Positions 1-13,169 are shown, counted from the first letter of the stretch. The stretch is 64,000 nucleotides of DNA from Tubulanus polymorphus (GCF_964204645.1 NC_134025.1:29914001-29978000); one strand, 5' to 3'. Program-made: numbers and translations. Notes: generated by a model from the sequence alone, not told the origin.

Positions 1-3000
1 GGACAATATGTGGTACAGACGGCTTCTATGTTTATGGAGCTCACATGAAAAAACGTCAACATGGAATCGGTGAGTAGCAAAAATGTTAACATTGACATCC
101 TTTTTGGTTTCTGACTGTATTTTAAAAGAAATCATCGAAGTTCGTTGGACAAACTTTTTTAAATAAATAAATATTGATAATTAGATAAATATGAATAATG
201 TTGACCTTGTGAATAAAGATGCGATGAACTTTCGACGCATTGGTTTTCAATAATATTTCAATTAATTTCTTGAGAAAAAAGATTTTTTCTTGTTGGGACA
301 GTTGCAAGCAGTTGAACATAAAATGTTCAGTTTTTAATCTTAAATTTGTGGTTAGTGGGTTATAATCATGTGATCTGTTACCGTGTCTGAGTGTACAGGT
401 GATTCGACTAACACGTTTTATCATTAATCATAATCTAAAGAATCGAACAAAATAGTTCATCAAATCGAAATCCTTGGTTAAACAGTCGTAACGACTATAG
501 ATTTTAAATGTTGGTGAAATATGTGAATTTACCTTAACAGACAGAGATATTTTATATTTGCAATTTATGATTTGTATGACGTTAAATTTACAATATCTAT
601 CTCCAATATTAGAATAACAATTTACAGTAATACTTTACAATCGTTGATTTTCATTTTCCAAAAAAAAAGTATGAAAATTGTATCCAAATTTCTTTCAAAA
701 TCTTGGTACTGTTCGGGAATTGGCCTAAATTGATGATCAAACGATTGATTTAAATTTAGTGAATTTGATCTATAATAACGTTATATATATTGCTATCAAT
801 TTTCATATCTTCATGAAAACGACGATCAATTAGAAGACTTTAAATAGCAGATTGGAATTCCTGATTTACTCCGTATTACGTGAACGTCAATTAACCGATA
901 ATTTTACTAATATTTCAATAGACCATTTATTAATAGAAATTACATCGCATCGTATCTAAAGTACAGGTGACCTGTCAGAGTTAATGATTTCCTGGGTAAG
1001 TGGACCAGTTCTATTGCCACATAAGTGTCATACTCAAAATGACGAGTTATAACATGTATAGGGGGATAGTTTACGGAATCAGATAAGAAATCATTCAGTT
1101 AACTTAAACAAAACTTAGGCTTCAGGCAATTCTTTATCATTTCTTCATTTCTTCATTCATTTTATCGTTAATCGATTTAGCGGTACATATATAAATCCTT
1201 TAGATATGAAAACAACTGTAAAAGTGGGTTCAGAATCTGGTTCGACAGTTCGACGGTATGAATTTGAATCCATGGTTGAAACATGGATGAACTAGCTTTA
1301 ACTCTACAACCAAACTTTAAAAAACTGAAATGAACAAGTTTAGATTCAGGGGACTGTGGAACCAGGTCCAACACCATTTCCTCATAATCTGTATGAATGA
1401 TAGTATAGGCTATATACAAAAATACTCTTCGCGCTAAAATTATACGTGCGCGTGCAAGTTGTTTTTCTTGTCACTGGAAAACACGTTGTGATCAGAAAAA
1501 AACCTCGCGTCTTATATTTGCCGACGGAAAAAAAGTTATGAAAAAACACGAGACAGTGTTGAAAAAATAGTGTTTGTCGTTGGATCAACACCTCTGCTAC
1601 ATCCGGAAACTGTCCTCGATAGAATAACAAATTATCTAAACATAGTCGAACATCCATTACTTCCATCCCTCCCTTCTTCAAGAACATGTCTCCCTAAAAA
1701 TACATTGTACAATTTATCTGTGTATTTTTGTCGATGTCGATATTTCTATCATTGTAGATATCTTAGCTACATTGTTTTTCCCAATTAGAGAATTGACAAC
1801 TGAATATCATTAGTTGCTAGAGAGCCTATTTAATATTCGATGATTGGTATCTATGATAAGAATTATATTATGTAACTTTAAAAATTATGTAGATCACATT
1901 ACAATAAGACATGTATATAGTTTACATTCGGGTCATTGTTGATTCCCTGTAAGATAAGTTGTGTTTATGTTTACTCGAGGGGATTACCTGACGACGACCT
2001 CTATTTATCTGAATAATCACCAGCTATTTTCAAACAGAGGAAACCAACATCCGAAACCCTTATTTCCTGCAATACAGCCCGTTTCTTAGGTCAGTTGGGC
2101 AGTTCCTGGGCGGTTTGGTACCAAAAGCCCACGACAAGTATTAAAATCCGAAGAACATTGTTCCTAAAAAGTTTCTTTGTTTTCTGTCTGTTTCTGGGCG
2201 TTTTCCTCAAATTCTAAGTCTGAGTAAGAAGCGGCGTAATTGTGTAATTGACCGCGGTCAAGTGGTCAGACTCTATGGCCGACTTGACGACACGTATCGT
2301 TTTACTTCATGTCTACGTTCCGGCGTTAAAGGTCCATAATGTTTCTACATGATCATGTGGAGAATTGTAATTAGGAAATGCTGAGATAGTAAGCGTAGAT
2401 CGGAGTAGATTTCGATTCGTTAATATTTATATAAAAGCATAAATTTCGATCAAACTCTTTCGATATCATCAAACACATTTCGATTAAAGTCTAATTACTG
2501 GTACTTCAAGCATAAAACTATTTGTTTTAGGTTACGGAAATTGGGAATAGATAAACTCTCAATATTTATCAAGCTATAATTGTGGAAACGGGTGAATGAA
2601 ATATCCAGGCCCTGGATGGGTCAAATTCCGTTTAATGCAACGATCCTTTAATCGTTTATGCTATTGTTTCTATCTGCAGATTCTTCCATGGAGAAATTAC
2701 CAGTGAATTCGCCATTTTTGAGTAAAAAACAGGCGTTTTCCTATCTGCAGAAAAAGTCGTACCGGTCGTCAGAGCAGGGTATCGTCTGCGAGTGTTGTTA
2801 CAATAAATGCACCTTCTACGAGTTGAGACAGTACTGCATGGACCCAAAAGCCATGCCGACCGTTGTCAAGAAATCGGTGACGATGCCCAGTTTACTTCGC
2901 CATTCATCTCCGAAACCGAAACACAGACCAACGGCGGGTCACAGATCACTGACCATCTATCAATCACCAGTGCACCACACCGGGTCCGTTCAGAGACAGG

Positions 3001-3164
3001 CTGATGGATCTAAATGGACTGACACTGGTGATGAACTGCTATTCATGGGCGAACCTTTGAAACAAGCGGCTGCCAGACAGTTTTTCGAATCGCTTTTGAC
3101 AAATTTCAATCCCAAAGTGAATCGTACAACTACTGGCACATCCAGCTCTTACAGAATCCCATAA
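1..3164 (+). CDS. insulin-related peptide precursor (3' part; B-chain end, C-peptide, A chain, long C-terminal extension)
   Basis: Secreted insulin-superfamily hormone, incomplete at the 5' end. Exon 1-69 reads (from base 3) the end of a B chain, with ICGTDGFYVYG resembling the Cys-Gly...Gly-Phe-Tyr segment of insulin/IGF B chains, then a KKR processing site. It ends in a phase-1 donor (GTGAGT at 70). The next exon starts at 2680 after CTGCAG and closes the frame, matching the conserved phase-1 intron of the insulin family. The A chain GIVCECCYNKCTFYELRQYC has the CC-x3-C-x8-C pattern plus an extra Cys at position 4, as in molluscan insulin-related peptides. About 85 residues follow the last A-chain Cys, with a KK that could be a processing site. 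Signal peptide and most of the B chain lie left of the window. An AATAAA at 3521 may serve this gene. Confidence 0.9.
70..2679 (+). other. intron of the insulin-related peptide gene
   Basis: A 2.6 kb phase-1 intron between the B-chain and A-chain exons, bounded by GTGAGT and CTGCAG. I see no coding exon in it. A copy of the dispersed GTGGAAC-type repeat lies near 1353-1369. The open frames here have no codon pattern or recognisable product. Confidence 0.75.
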
Positions 3165-3520
3165 CGGTATAATTCGAGATTTTCCACCTTTGCTGATGGC
3201 AATAATTGATGAGGGTTGTAGTTAGTTAAATATACTGCATGTATGATGTACTAGGTGCCATCATAGATCCAAGTTTATGGTGCTAATAGATAAAATGAAT
3301 TACCAGCTATATGTGTTGTTGGCGCATCAAATGCCCCTTAGAAACTCAATGTGTTCATTTCTATATCAAAAGTTTTTCGTCAAAATAAGATAGACGACGG
3401 ATACCGGTATATAAGTGGGAAGTTTGAATGAAATGTGAAGAATGGCTTCGAAAATCTTCTATTGCTGTATAACGGTACAATACCTGAAACTTTGCCCAAA
3501 ATGGTGTTGAAAAAAATGAT

Positions 3521-3526
3521 AATAAA
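3521..3526 (+). terminator. candidate polyadenylation signal of the insulin-related gene
   Basis: AATAAA about 360 bases past the stop codon. The spacer 3165-3771 otherwise holds only 3' UTR-like AT-rich sequence. On the other strand TTTATT at 3641-3646 and 3648-3653 reads as AATAAA for CDC40, so the two genes end back to back within about 120 bases. Confidence 0.45.
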
Positions 3527-3771
3527 CTGTTGTTTAAGTTCACAATAAGTGTGGTTTTAATACGTTATTTTTCCCTTCTTAATCAATGAATATCAAAACT
3601 GAGACCATAAGATAGAAACTAAGATTACTTTATATGAAATTTTATTATTTATTTTTATACATTATCTACAAAACATTTACAAATAACAATTCACATTTTA
3701 TACGAGAATTGTAGAATTACACGCGCTGTAATATTCAACAAAGTTTATTTCTAATGACGTCAGTTTGGATT

Positions 3772-6700
3772 CTAATCCCAAAATTTGATGGCACCGTCCC
3801 AGCCAGCGGTGACTATTTTAGAAGTTTCATGCGGATGCCACAAACACGCGATACAAACATCATCGTGAGCTTTGAATTTAGTGAATAGTTTCGTTGTTTT
3901 CCAGTCCCAGATGTAAAGTTTACCATCAGCGTCTCCAGATATCAGATAACTGCAAAATACACAAAATCATAAGAATCATCGAAGGACATGAAAAATGTTT
4001 TGCCGAACGAGATGCGGTAAAACTAACCTCATATCTGGTGAAAAGTCCATCATACACGCGTAACCAGCAACCTATAATCAAACAGAACATTGTGTTAGAA
4101 GAATGAGTGCATTAAAATGAGCAGAGACAATTTCATCTATCTATATGAATACAGTGATTGCTCAGTTATAACTACATGTAGTTTGTTACCTAATCGTTGG
4201 TGGTAAGCTTTTATAACCGGATGGGCTTATACCAACTTTGTCGCTTGTGAAAATATCTGATCGTGAATCTAAACCACAGACCGGTTACCAAGTTATAACA
4301 TACTGCATTTGTCACATTAAACACGGTGGGAATTTTGACCCAAATGATGAAATACCCAGTAATTGATGAATTTTGTAATCTAATGAATGGGAGCCTAACA
4401 AAATATTAACTTAGTATGTTTCATATCACTGCGATCCCTGTGAAACAAACTCCAAGTCCACATGAAGTTTATCTTAACGAGGCTCAGCTGTTTTTTTTCT
4501 ACATTAAGCTACGTACCATGTGTCCCTTGAATATTTTCTTGCGCATGTATTTAAATCGATTGAGAACGTTGAAAATAACGATTTGATTATTCATCGATTG
4601 ACATCCGAGCCACTTGCCGTTCGGTGATAACGTTACAGCAGGCATCGAATGCATTGATGGGTCTGCGATATACTTAAAATCAACCGGAACATCCCTGAAA
4701 ATAAACATCGCATAACAGAGAATTAGGAGATAGTATATAGAAACTGGACCCAGTTCAACACTTCAGGATCTAGTTTCACAGTTATGAGTTTACATTGGAC
4801 AAGATCCAGGGCCCAATTGCACTGTCATGATGTAATTCCAAAAGTGGTTTCAATTCTTAAGACTAGTCTTACGTTGTAAGATTGGCTATAAGAACTAAGA
4901 TGGTCTTAAACTGTAACTCTAAGCCATGACTATACAACTGGCCTCAGGGTCGTGATCATTTAAACTTACCACTCCCAAACACGCAAACTTTTATCATCGG
5001 AAGTTGATACGAATCTTCTATTTTGATCTACGAATGTTATAGTGTTTACAGCTCCTAAATGTCGGTCGTATTCCTGAACGACATCACCGGATCTGATATC
5101 CCACTAGAAACGCACAAACACAACAGATAATATGTAAGAAGTTTATGAAATACGCTATAACTACTTTAGGTTCGAAGTTCAGAAAACCTACACAAACGAT
5201 TTTCTTGTCGGAAGTTCCGGCCACGAATAAATGCTGTTTATCTTCATCGGGATTAAAACGAACGCAATACGGAACTTTACGACTTGTGAAACGAGAAATA
5301 CATTCACCTGAATAGAGAAACAATCAGATTATAAATAATATATTAAATCTGAGGCGATTAATTAAAGGTGAATTTATCTTGTCAAATCAGATTTGATTTT
5401 TCGTAATCATAATTTGCTAGTCATGTGTAATCTAATCAAATAAGATTTGCACAACAGGATGAATTTGACGCCTTGTTCCAAACGGCTGACAACAAAATAC
5501 TGTCCCGGCTATTGAAATATTATTTCCTACGAATGAGTTTCAGGTTTCTCTTTCAGTTTTGACATTTGAATCAGTTTTTCGAAAAAAATTTGTGAGGCAA
5601 CCATCTTTAAATCGTATCAAATCACTTCCGGGGGTGATTTAATGATTTGACAAATCGATTTGAATTTGATGCCGAGTTAGATTAAAAAATTAGACCAAAT
5701 CTAATTTGATTGACAAGATAAAAACGATTTTGCTTAAAATCAAGTGTAATTTGACGTGATAAATTCGTCTTAAAGCTGTTGAACGATTCTTTACCAGTTT
5801 CTGTGTCCCATAATTTACAGTATCTGTCATAACCACAACTAAGGAATTGAGTTCCGGTGTTGTTGAATGTAACGTCTCTGACTGCCTGACGATGTCCTAA
5901 ATATGTCTGCACGCATCTCCTTTTATTATAAACTTCCCAAATCTAAAAGAAATGACAAAGAAACCGGATATGGTGATCAGTCATCAGATTAAAACAGGAT
6001 ACCGCTACTAACGAGACTTTGAAGATGAGAGGAAAATCTTGAAACTGTCGAATGATAAACTTTAACTATCATCAATTGTGTGATTATTCAGAAATAAGAT
6101 ATTTTCTAATGCATTTTCAATACGATGAAATGACAAATTACCTTAATTTTACAATCCATACTGCACGAGAGTAAAAGATGAGCCGATTTAGGAAACCACC
6201 TGATCGCCGAGACTCCCTTCGTATGACCGGTCCACGTATGGATCTGTTTTTTCGGTATGAAACATTTGTCGGGTGGATATTCAGATTTCAAATTGACACC
6301 GATATCTTGAGGTATGTGTAAAAACGATCTGCCTTGATAATCGTGAGAATCTTTGACTGAAATGAGAAAAATATCGAAATTGAAAGTTCCGAATGATTTT
6401 AGAAAATATCGACGATTCTATTGAGCGAAATCTTACTGTGTAACGTAGATTTCTCTTCCATCGGTTTCTCTTCAACTTTCTTCCCTTTCTTGTTTCTCTT
6501 CGCCAGAATCTCATCCAACTCTGCCTGGTCTTCCTATGAACAAAAATTGACATAACAGTGAATATATCGATCCAGGGGCCATACACATCAGTAATTCCTG
6601 AAGGAAAAAATTTTCAAATTTTGAGGGGTGTGTCCATCACAGATGATCCGTCGTACCTCTGAAGGTTTAGAAACTGTTTGTTCATCGACGTATTTTCCCC

Positions 6701-8014
6701 ACGGTCCGAGGTATCCGTCGATATCCGAGGCGTCAGTGTTTCTAACGCGTTTACGTTTGTCTCCCGGTCGTTTTTTCATAGCTTCAAACACAGTTATTCC
6801 TACAATAAAGAAATATACCACATTTTAAGTAATATTCCACCAGATGACGACACTATCCTTTCAACTTTGGAAAATTTTTTCATTGTACTTTATTGTAAAT
6901 AATGTGTAATACTCTATGCAGGGTTAGAGTGTGGTAAATCTTATCTTTTATCCGGATTGTAAGAAGACTTCCAAACATACAAAATATATCAGCTTCACTT
7001 TTCTACTCTTAAGTGTTGAAAAAAATAATCATCGAATAAATGAATAAATATTGTCTCATTGTACCTTTTGATTCTTCCATTGCATCAGCATTTCCGACAA
7101 CTGAAGCCGATACATCTCCGGTATCAACTGACGGATCCAGAGCGTAACCGTAGCTTGTGAAAGTTCTGCGCTGCGTTTCGAATTGGAAATTATTCATATG
7201 ACTCGGTTCGGTGTATCCTGCTAGTTGGTTACGTTTCATACTCTCTTGTTGAGTCTTAAAAGGGTGATCAGGACCGACCTAAACCAATGGATGAAATATA
7301 AACCAATTTATCATCGATCAATCAGTAATAATGAAATTCCACTGCATTTCAAATGTAGTTAATTTCAAATACTGTAAATTCTATTCAACCGTTACAGTCT
7401 TACCTTTGGAGCGTATAACTGTTCATATCGTGGATTGAACTGTAAATCTTTAGTAGTCGGATCAATTGGGGAACCTTGATCTATATCTTCCTACAGAATG
7501 ACAAACAGATTACATAATTGGTTTATATCGCAACAACATTCAAACTATGACAAAGTTCTAGTTCACAGTTGAAATCTGTATGATTAAAATGGCAGCCAGA
7601 AAATATAGTGTGGAGAGGCGTACGTTGTCGTTGTTAAGGATGAACATCCACAGACAGATCTAAAAAACAATTGTGGAACTTGATCCTGGGCCGGGGAGCT
7701 GGGTCTCAACCTTAAAGCTGGATTAATTGCATAGGGCCATATTTCTATGGTGTTCATTCCTGTTCCAATCTGGCTATCATTCACCAGAAACACTAACTAA
7801 GAGACTAAGAAGAAGGGGGCTCAAGCAAGTTACGAACGACGCCACGAACCTTTGTCACGACCATCGGAGCTGCGTCGAGCACGGCAATTTGAGACTTATT
7901 TTCATTTTTATTGTAGTTTAGATGCGCAGTATATGAAGCCTCCTCATTGTTTTCTGTATCAGGATTCTCATCAGAATCACTGGAATTCTCTCCGTACGAT
8001 TTCAACGTATCCAT
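3772..8014 (-). CDS. CDC40: pre-mRNA-processing factor 17 (CDC40/PRP17), WD40 protein
   Basis: Nuclear spliceosome protein needed around the second transesterification step. Twelve coding exons, in coding order: 8014-7850, 7490-7404, 7278-7065, 6799-6657, 6533-6437, 6356-6142, 5942-5795, 5307-5192, 5103-4970, 4694-4517, 4071-4028, 3949-3772. They sum to 1719 bases, 572 residues, against about 579 in human. The N-terminal half has the family's [24 protein letters not shown] and LGPWGKYVD segments. The C-terminal half is WD40 repeats with [60 protein letters not shown] and a terminal [10 protein letters not shown] before TAG. The acidic Ser/Asp-rich start begins at a good ATG context. The donor after exon 1 was placed at GTTCGT (phase 0) because it rejoins the conserved VVTK-ED boundary. 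The first intron could be checked by RNA. Confidence 0.96.
4185..4289. mobile_element. short copy of the GTTACCTAATCG inverted-repeat element (MITE-like)
   Basis: Starts GTTACCTAATCGTTGGTGG and ends near CCACAGACCGGTTACC, so the ends are inverted copies of GTTACC. It matches both ends of the 0.85 kb element at 21045-21891 but lacks its middle. Lies in the CDC40 intron between the 4028-4071 and 4517-4694 exons. Confidence 0.6.
4806..4949. mobile_element. MITE-like inverted-repeat element in CDC40 intron
   Basis: The left end CCAGGGCCCAATTGCACTGTCATG and the right end are imperfect inverted copies (right end read backwards: CCCTGAGGCCAGTTG, then CATG). No coding capacity. It fills about half of the intron between the 4517-4694 and 4970-5103 exons. 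Confidence 0.5.
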
Positions 8015-9059
8015 TTCGAAATTTTCACGAATATCTCAAATTTTCGCCCGAAGCACCACCTGGCGGCGACCGCGATCAAATCTATTTGTAGTGCCGAATG
8101 TATAATATTCGGAGTACTCCCACTCCTCCGCCGCGGTACTTCAAATCTCGTAGGATCTCGTCGATTCTCGCTATATCTCGGATATACGCCATTTTGTCAT
8201 TCACTTCCTGCTTCAGAGATTTGAGGAATTTGTCGAGACGGATTTAGCGATGAATTAGAGCGTTAGAGAAATGATTCGATTAAATATGTGAACGGTTTTC
8301 AGGTGTGTTCGGTTTATATGTTGTATTTCTAGTGATGTCATTTAAAAACTCATCCTCAAACTCGATTGAGATACCTCTATCACAGCACAGGTTCCCCTCT
8401 TTCTCTAACTAACAATCTTGACTCGACGACGACGGGTTCGACTGACTAATTTTTTTCGCTGGAATTTGTCAATGGGTTTGTCCCGATTACAATAATGCAA
8501 CCATTCATTTTTTGTGAAGGTCAGTTTTGATGGTGAAATAGTTTTCTAAGAAGCCAACAACGTATAGGCCAATCACCTAACCTAATAAAAATAAATTAAT
8601 ATTGACTTGGAGGATGTTGAACTTGTCGATTGGCAGTTACCACCCAGTGTCAGTTGTAGTTTTGGTTGGTTGATCAAAATTGTAGGGGCAACAGGGCAGA
8701 TTGTTTGCTCGATAGTTGGTTAATATGAAAAACCTGTAGTACCTAACCGGCTCATGATGTCCTATAATACGAATAACTTTTACACATCTTATATCTAACG
8801 CGGTCCGATGACTGCAGGGGTTGATCTAGGAATTTTACATCAAAAGGTAGTAATGGTTAGGATCTGGGGCAGAGACTTGAATTAATGCATGTATGCAAAA
8901 TCATTATGGCCACTAGAGTATTGATCTTAGCGTTATTAGGGATTACAGTTGTGGTTAGGTACATAACCATTATGGACACCTAGAACTGCAGTGGCTTCAT
9001 CAGCTGAAATACATTGAGATTTACAAACATTTCCCTAATGCTGTAATATTGATTTTTAG
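8015..9059. other. divergent spacer between CDC40 and WASF
   Basis: Holds the CDC40 promoter and 5' UTR (GC-richer stretch about 8040-8200, including a CGCCATTTT box near 8187) and the upstream non-coding part of WASF. WASF must have a non-coding first exon here, because its start codon follows an acceptor at 9058-9059. No coding region seen. Confidence 0.5.
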
Positions 9060-9062
9060 GTA

Positions 9063-9110
9063 ATGAACGAAGAGATTAAAAAGAGGAAGATTATTATAAA
9101 ATGCCTTTGA
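9063..9110 (+). promoter_or_regulatory. possible uORF overlapping the WASF start codon
   Basis: If the acceptor at 9058-9059 is used, the leader contains an ATG at 9063 that opens a 15-codon frame out of phase with WASF and stops with TGA at 9108-9110, inside the WASF coding sequence. Overlapping uORFs commonly lower translation of the main frame. This rests on the acceptor call only. Confidence 0.35.
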
Positions 9111-12100
9111 TAAAACGGACAGTTGATCCTAAAGAGATCAGTCGCGTGACGGTTCCTCGCGGGATTCAAAATGAATTAGAATGCGTAACGAACCATACTC
9201 TGGGTAACGTGATTCTACAGTTGAGTACGCTCAGTAAACACGCCGAGGATATATTCGGTGAATTGTTTCAACAAGCCGGTGATTTGTACAACCGAACGAA
9301 TCAACTATGCGATCGCATCGATAGGTTAAAAGTTAAAGTGACGCAGTTAGATTCAACTGCTGAAGAAGGTAAGAATTTCATTGTCAACAATGTTTTTATT
9401 TGCCAGTTTCTTAAAAGTTAGTTAAAGATATCTGGTGGATGAATACCTAGTAACAATTGATTGAACTCTTAATTATCACTACTATGTCAACTAAAACTTT
9501 TTTTCATGCTTCATGTTATTATTTATTGATGAAAAGTTCAGATGATTATCCTGTCCCGTGGCATGGTGGATAAGGTGTTTGACTCACAACTGAGAGGTTG
9601 AGGGTTCGAATCCTAGTGAAACCATGCATTCAGGCAGGACACATATCAGCGTTCATCGACTCACTGATTAAAAAAAGAAATGACGCTGTGGGACAATGCC
9701 CAACTACGGGTCCTCCACATTACTCTAAAGAAGAAGAAGAAGATGAGTCAGTGTCAATTAAGACCGCATTCCTCGTTCTCTGAATTGCGACAGTTTCAAT
9801 TGATTTCTCTATGTGTAAAATATTTTGAAAAGAATTGTAACCCATATTATAAATTCAATCCATTTGGAAAATCATTCAATACATTAGGAAGCTATTTTAA
9901 GTTGTTTACGTGAATGAGGAAGTACTAGAGATTGCAGAAAGAACTTGATTTCATCAGGGATTGGGAAAAGGTCATCTCATTTCTAAGCGTTTATTGTGGG
10001 GCTTCAACTCAGTACTCTGTAAATGTTGTAGGTTTTTCTAGTATTTAGCACTGCGTAAATAATAAGCAACTAATTTGCTGATAATGTAACGTTATTTGGG
10101 TCAAATTTAGTCAGTATTATTTGTATAAACACTAGAATAATAGTATGATAATAACAGTACTGGGCAGAACGGTCGATATTAACTTTCAACTAAGTTCCTG
10201 TTTGAATATGAGACCAGAACTCATAAATACCTGCAAAAATTCAAATGTTAGTCGAGTAGAGATTGATTAGTCTGGCAATTATTGACATTAAAAGCTTATC
10301 GAGAAGAATATTCATATATCAGTATGTTCTGATATACATTTGTGTACTGTATGTAGCTGGTATGTGCTGAGTAGAACCTTCAGTTCGACTATAGACAACT
10401 CTTTTCTATAAATGTAGTTGTAAAATCTGCCATCCATATGGATGATCAGACTTTACAAGCACGGACTACGCATTTTCTAGAAGATCAAACTTTAGCATGA
10501 ATCATTCTAAAATAAGAATTTACACGATATTCATTTCAATGATTCCTTATACTGACAGGGTTCCCTCAAAAACCATGAATTCCAAAATTCTGGTCCACTG
10601 GTAAAAAGAATCCTCAAATTGTGAATTTTTTTAGCCTAAGCCCCTCAATTTCAGAAAATTGTTGCTCAGAAAATTTACATTCTCCATTAAATAGACTGCT
10701 GTATTATGTCTGTGCATTAAGCTAGTACTGAGCTCGTACAACTCGCTGCAACTAAATGTCTTTTATTATTCCCTGATGTACTACGACCACAATGTTAATG
10801 TATCACTAACTGCTATTAAACCTCACTCTCATAAAGCCATGATCACACGGAGACGATTTGGCCCTGGTCATAAACGCTTCAAGTCTCGCTGTACAGTACT
10901 GTAGATGTTTAGTTACCTTGGAAAGGGTTAATCTCACTGAGTAAACCGCAATAATTAATTCAATATACATTTATCATATTTTTTCAGTATCCGTTGTTGA
11001 GATACATCTACGTAAACCATTCCGAAGTTCAGTGATAACCGATCAGGAGGTTCTGAAACATGAGACAATGCCGCTTTGTATCCTGGAAACATACGCCGCG
11101 TGTGAACAACCACCTCCTTTAGATAAATTAGATATTTACAGGTTTGTATTCAATCAAGTCTGTTATTTATGCTCTTGAAGAAAGCTTTCTTGAAAATGAG
11201 AAATTTTAATAAGCAAATAGTCAAAATTTATCCTTTATGAAACTCGCCTCAAAACAGATTCAGAAATAGATCGCGTCGATATTAAATTGATTGTATTATT
11301 TACTGTTATAGAGAGGATGATAAAAGAAGTATGAAATTTTACACTGATCCGATGTATTTCTTCGAGCTTTGGCGACAAGAAATGGAGGAACACACGAAAC
11401 ACACTAAACAGAAAACTGATAAAACTAAAAAGCGACACAAGGTAATTATTTCACATAAATGAAAAGTTTTCAGTAGATTCAAAGGAGACAAAAACAGTTG
11501 ACAAATCAATTCTAATTGTAATTTTTCTTTCAGCAACAACGTGATCAACAGAGAAAACCAATTAAAATCAGGGAAGTGAAAAAACACGATTACGAAAATG
11601 AAAAAATGGGAGTCGAATTTCGTCAGCAGCATAAAGGTTACCACATCGAAGGACAGTATCATTCAGAACACAATAAACGACCGAATAGTCTGGAGTTTCA
11701 GTATCCTCAACAACAACAAGGTCAATACCAACAACAGCAGGATCAATATGCAAATCATTCTAACGGACCAGTACATAACGATAGGACTTCAGGATATAAT
11801 ACAGAATCAGCAGCGCAATATAGATCACCGCAAACGCAACAGGTTTATCAACAAGAATCGCATTATCAAAATACAGCGATGATGGCCGCTCAATATATAC
11901 ACAACGAGCAAGACGAGGTGCAGATGAGAAATAACGTCAATAATCGAAGTGTCAGTCAAACCCAATCGATAAATAGTCCCCGCCCTTCGGCTCCGCCTCC
12001 CGCTCCTCCCCCGCAGACGTCGTCGCAGTATATCGATAAAACGGATTCTCCGTCAGCCGCGCGGAGAGCTCTACCCCCTCCGCCTCCTCCTCCGACTGCA

Positions 12101-13169
12101 GCGATGGAGAACGGCGACCGACAGAATTACAGTCCGGTGCCGTCCGGGTATTCGCAGAGTCCGCAGATGATCGCTCGTAACGAGATGATAACTCAGATAC
12201 AGCGTCACTCGCCGGCGCGATCGCTCGACTCTCATCATTCACCGAGTCCCGCTCGTAATACGCCCGATAGTATCAACCTACCCCCGCCCCCTCCTTCACC
12301 CCCATTACATTCAAATACACCGGATACTCCGATGAGTGGAGGTTCGATGCCTCCTCCGCCTCCTTCACCTCCGCTCGATATCGATTATAGCGATCACGGC
12401 GGTCCGATACCGAGTCCGCCTCCTCCACCACCTCCCCCGCCTCCACCACCTCCCCCACCACCTCCGCCGTCGATACTCGCTAACGGTAACATCATCGCTC
12501 CTCCTCCTCCTCATCCCGATAATATATCACTATCGTCGAATACGAGTTCGATGACGTCTGCTTCGGCTACGACGAGATCATCCGACGAGAATACGCATCC
12601 ATCAGAGAGAGACGATCGCAGTGAATTATTATCAGCTATTAGAAGAGGTAAGATTCACAGGATCTCGTGCTTCATCACGGTCCAGTTTCATGACGAATTC
12701 ACACTAGTAGTTTTGATTAATTGCTTTTGTGGTTATTTCACTCTGTTAATGAGGACAGGACAACAATTCAAACTTTTTCAATTTTAGCTTAATAATACAT
12801 TTTCATGAAACTTGACCCTGGTCTCTTGGCTGAGTTTCACGCTATACAGGGTTCTTACAGATCAGAGAAATAAATGAAGTTGATTTAAACCATGTACTGT
12901 GGAACTAGGCCCAGCATCTAGCTCCACGGTTATGAGTTGAACTAATGAGTTGAAAATGAATTCTGAATATCTGTGTATTTTTTGTAGGATTTGAATTGCG
13001 TAAAGTCGAACAGAAGAAAGAGGAACAAAAACAGAAACAGAAATCATCGCAACTCGACGTGGAAGCGATAATCCGTGAGTTAGACAAACGAAGGGTTAAT
13101 TTAGAGAATAATTCAGATGAAGACAGCGAGGACGATGATATGGACTGGGATTCGGATCCAGATGAATAA
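9101..13169 (+). CDS. WASF: WAVE/SCAR actin-nucleation regulator (WASF family)
   Basis: Activator of the Arp2/3 complex in lamellipodia and a subunit of the WAVE regulatory complex. Coding exons 9101-9368, 10988-11141, 11312-11441, 11534-12647 and 12988-13169 give 615 residues with phases closing. Residues 1 to about 180 are the SCAR-homology domain, with MPLIKRTVDP, LPRGI-type ELECVTN, AEDIFGELF, CEQPPPLD and MKFYTDPMYFFELW. A basic stretch follows, then a Gln-rich segment and a Pro-rich region including 18 consecutive prolines (about residues 479-496). A WH2 motif spans the last splice junction (LLSAIRRG-FELRKV), and the C-terminus is acidic with a Trp (DMDWDSDPDE), the usual Arp2/3-binding end. 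It is longer than human WAVE1-3 because of the large fourth exon. Vertebrates have three paralogues, so no number is assigned. Confidence 0.96.
9550..9745 (+). mobile_element. tRNA-derived SINE in WASF intron 1
   Basis: Has a pol III A box-like GTGGCATGGTGGATAAGG and a B box GGTTCGAATCC about 35 bases later, a body unrelated to tRNA, and an (AAG)n-type tail at about 9725-9745. It resembles the head of a tRNA gene but does not fold into a full acceptor stem with matching 3' half, so it is a SINE rather than a tRNA gene. Confidence 0.65.
12846..12875 (+). repeat. fragment of the CAGGGTTCTTACAGATC repeat
   Basis: CAGGGTTCTTACAGATCAG matches the end of the inverted-repeat element at 38247-38514. 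It sits in the last WASF intron next to a copy of the dispersed GTGGAAC repeat (12896-12914). Confidence 0.4.

Noticed and set aside
1570-1788. Plus-strand open frame within the insulin gene intron
   Set aside because: No acceptor/donor pair fits the phase-1 insulin intron and the sequence resembles no insulin segment.
7805-7849. Use of GTAACT (minus strand) as the CDC40 exon 1 donor
   Set aside because: Gives phase 1 and does not join the next exon. The GTTCGT donor at the VVTK codon restores the conserved junction in phase 0.
9598-9783. Plus-strand open frame in WASF intron 1
   Set aside because: Falls in a SINE; no splice signals or similarity support coding.
11952-12461. Minus-strand open frames opposite WASF
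   Set aside because: Shadows of the Pro-rich WASF exon, whose biased composition suppresses stops on the other strand.
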